DNA of 6,998 nt, taken from contig DATARI010000162.1 in the NCBI GenBank assembly GCA_036264255.1, positions 1 to 6,998 on the forward strand, given 5' to 3'. Positions 6,803-6,998 of this stretch are shown here, in pieces. The notes beneath the pieces were generated by a model. That model ran no database searches. It worked only from the letters and a program-made list of their open reading frames with translations, and had not been told where the DNA came from. Position numbers and translations under genes: made by a program. The stretch comes from DASZIT01 sp036264255. Its GTDB lineage: Bacteria > Actinomycetota > Acidimicrobiia > Acidimicrobiales > RAAP-2. Each line of letters opens with the position of its first letter. The first letter of the stretch is position 1.

Positions 6803-6856
6803 GGGTGGGGCTGGCAACGGGTGCTGGCGACTGGATGCGGGTAGCGGGCCGGTGAC

Positions 6857-6880
6857 CCGATGGGACGACAGCCACATCGG
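6857..6880 (-). promoter_or_regulatory. Stem-loop in the rplY 5' leader
   Basis: CCGATG and CATCGG pair (6 bp). After a single-base bulge two further G-C pairs follow, with a 7-nt loop (6865-6871). In the mRNA, GGGCC segments from 6887-6891 and 6900-6904 could each pair with the one GGCCC at 6846-6850, enclosing this hairpin. The leader is about 110 nt if transcription starts near 6900. It could be a ribosomal-protein leader or simple GC-rich structure. Confidence 0.35.
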
Positions 6881-6907
6881 CGTGCAGGCCCAAAGCTACG
6901 GCCCACC

Positions 6908-6938
6908 ATGATAGACGGCGGACCGGGGACCCGGCGAA
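6908..6938 (-). promoter_or_regulatory. Candidate rplY promoter
   Basis: TATCAT at 6908-6913 on the coding strand is a good actinobacterial -10 (TANNNT type) in an otherwise GC-rich stretch. A weak -35 candidate, TTCGCC (6933-6938), stands 19 bp upstream. Transcription would begin near 6900. Confidence 0.35.
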
Positions 6939-6967
6939 CGGGGCGGCGACGGGCCGAATCGAGGGGT

Positions 6968-6997
6968 GGGAGGACGCCGGGCGGGAGGGCGCCGGGC
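6968..6997. repeat. 15-bp tandem repeat at the window edge
   Basis: Two adjacent 15-bp units, GGGAGGACGCCGGGC and GGGAGGGCGCCGGGC, differ at one base. The array may continue past the edge. It lies upstream of the rplY promoter candidate. The remaining sequence from 6790 to 6998 shows no gene, tRNA or clear terminator. Confidence 0.6.
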
Positions 6998-6998
6998 G

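Noticed and set aside
5641..6855. 404-codon plus-strand frame across pth and rplY
   Set aside because: It runs antisense to two well-supported genes and the gap between them. The Gly/Asp/His-rich product resembles no family I know.
6790..6909. N-terminal extension of L25 upstream of ATG 6789
   Set aside because: The added Arg/Pro-rich segment has no family counterpart, and a strong GAGGAG binding site sits before ATG 6789.
6790..6998. tRNA or other RNA gene upstream of rplY
   Set aside because: No T-loop GTTCRANYC-type motif or cloverleaf could be found on either strand.

Overview
The window is very GC-rich, by eye about two thirds G+C, with strong G/C bias at third codon positions. It is a bacterial chromosomal segment, most likely from a high-GC actinobacterium. 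The neighbourhood rplY - pth - mfd, the Ctc-type (long) form of L25 and the codon use all fit Actinomycetota. An Acidimicrobiia-like lineage is possible, but the sequence alone does not prove it.

All five genes lie on the minus strand and are read from the right edge to the left. (1) 6790-6998 is a leader and promoter region with a candidate -10 box, a bulged stem-loop and a 15-bp tandem repeat at the edge. (2) rplY, ribosomal protein L25/Ctc (6118-6789), has a textbook ribosome binding site. (3) pth, peptidyl-tRNA hydrolase (5494-6072 or longer), has no ATG or GTG that fits its N-terminus. (4) A gap of about 105 bp (5389-5493) is AT-richer than its surroundings and packed with an 8-bp-arm palindrome, a 10-bp direct repeat and a second inverted repeat. 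(5) An ABC-2 exporter pair follows: ATPase (4339-5388) and permease (3581-4342), overlapping by ATGA. A 10-bp perfect hairpin sits just ahead of the permease start. (6) mfd, transcription-repair coupling factor (3541 to the left edge), is essentially full length, with only its last few codons and stop outside the window.

rplY and pth serve translation (5S rRNA binding and peptidyl-tRNA recycling). mfd clears stalled RNA polymerase and recruits UvrA. The exporter pair is functionally unrelated to both sides and carries its own regulatory-looking upstream region, so it looks like a cassette wedged into a conserved housekeeping cluster. mfd starts 39 bp after the permease stop and is probably co-transcribed with the exporter.

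I found no convincing novel multi-gene system, CRISPR array, RNA gene or insertion sequence. The best leads are regulatory: the palindrome and repeats before the exporter, the intercistronic hairpin, the pth start-codon problem and the structured rplY leader. An in-frame 21-bp duplication inside mfd is also worth checking.
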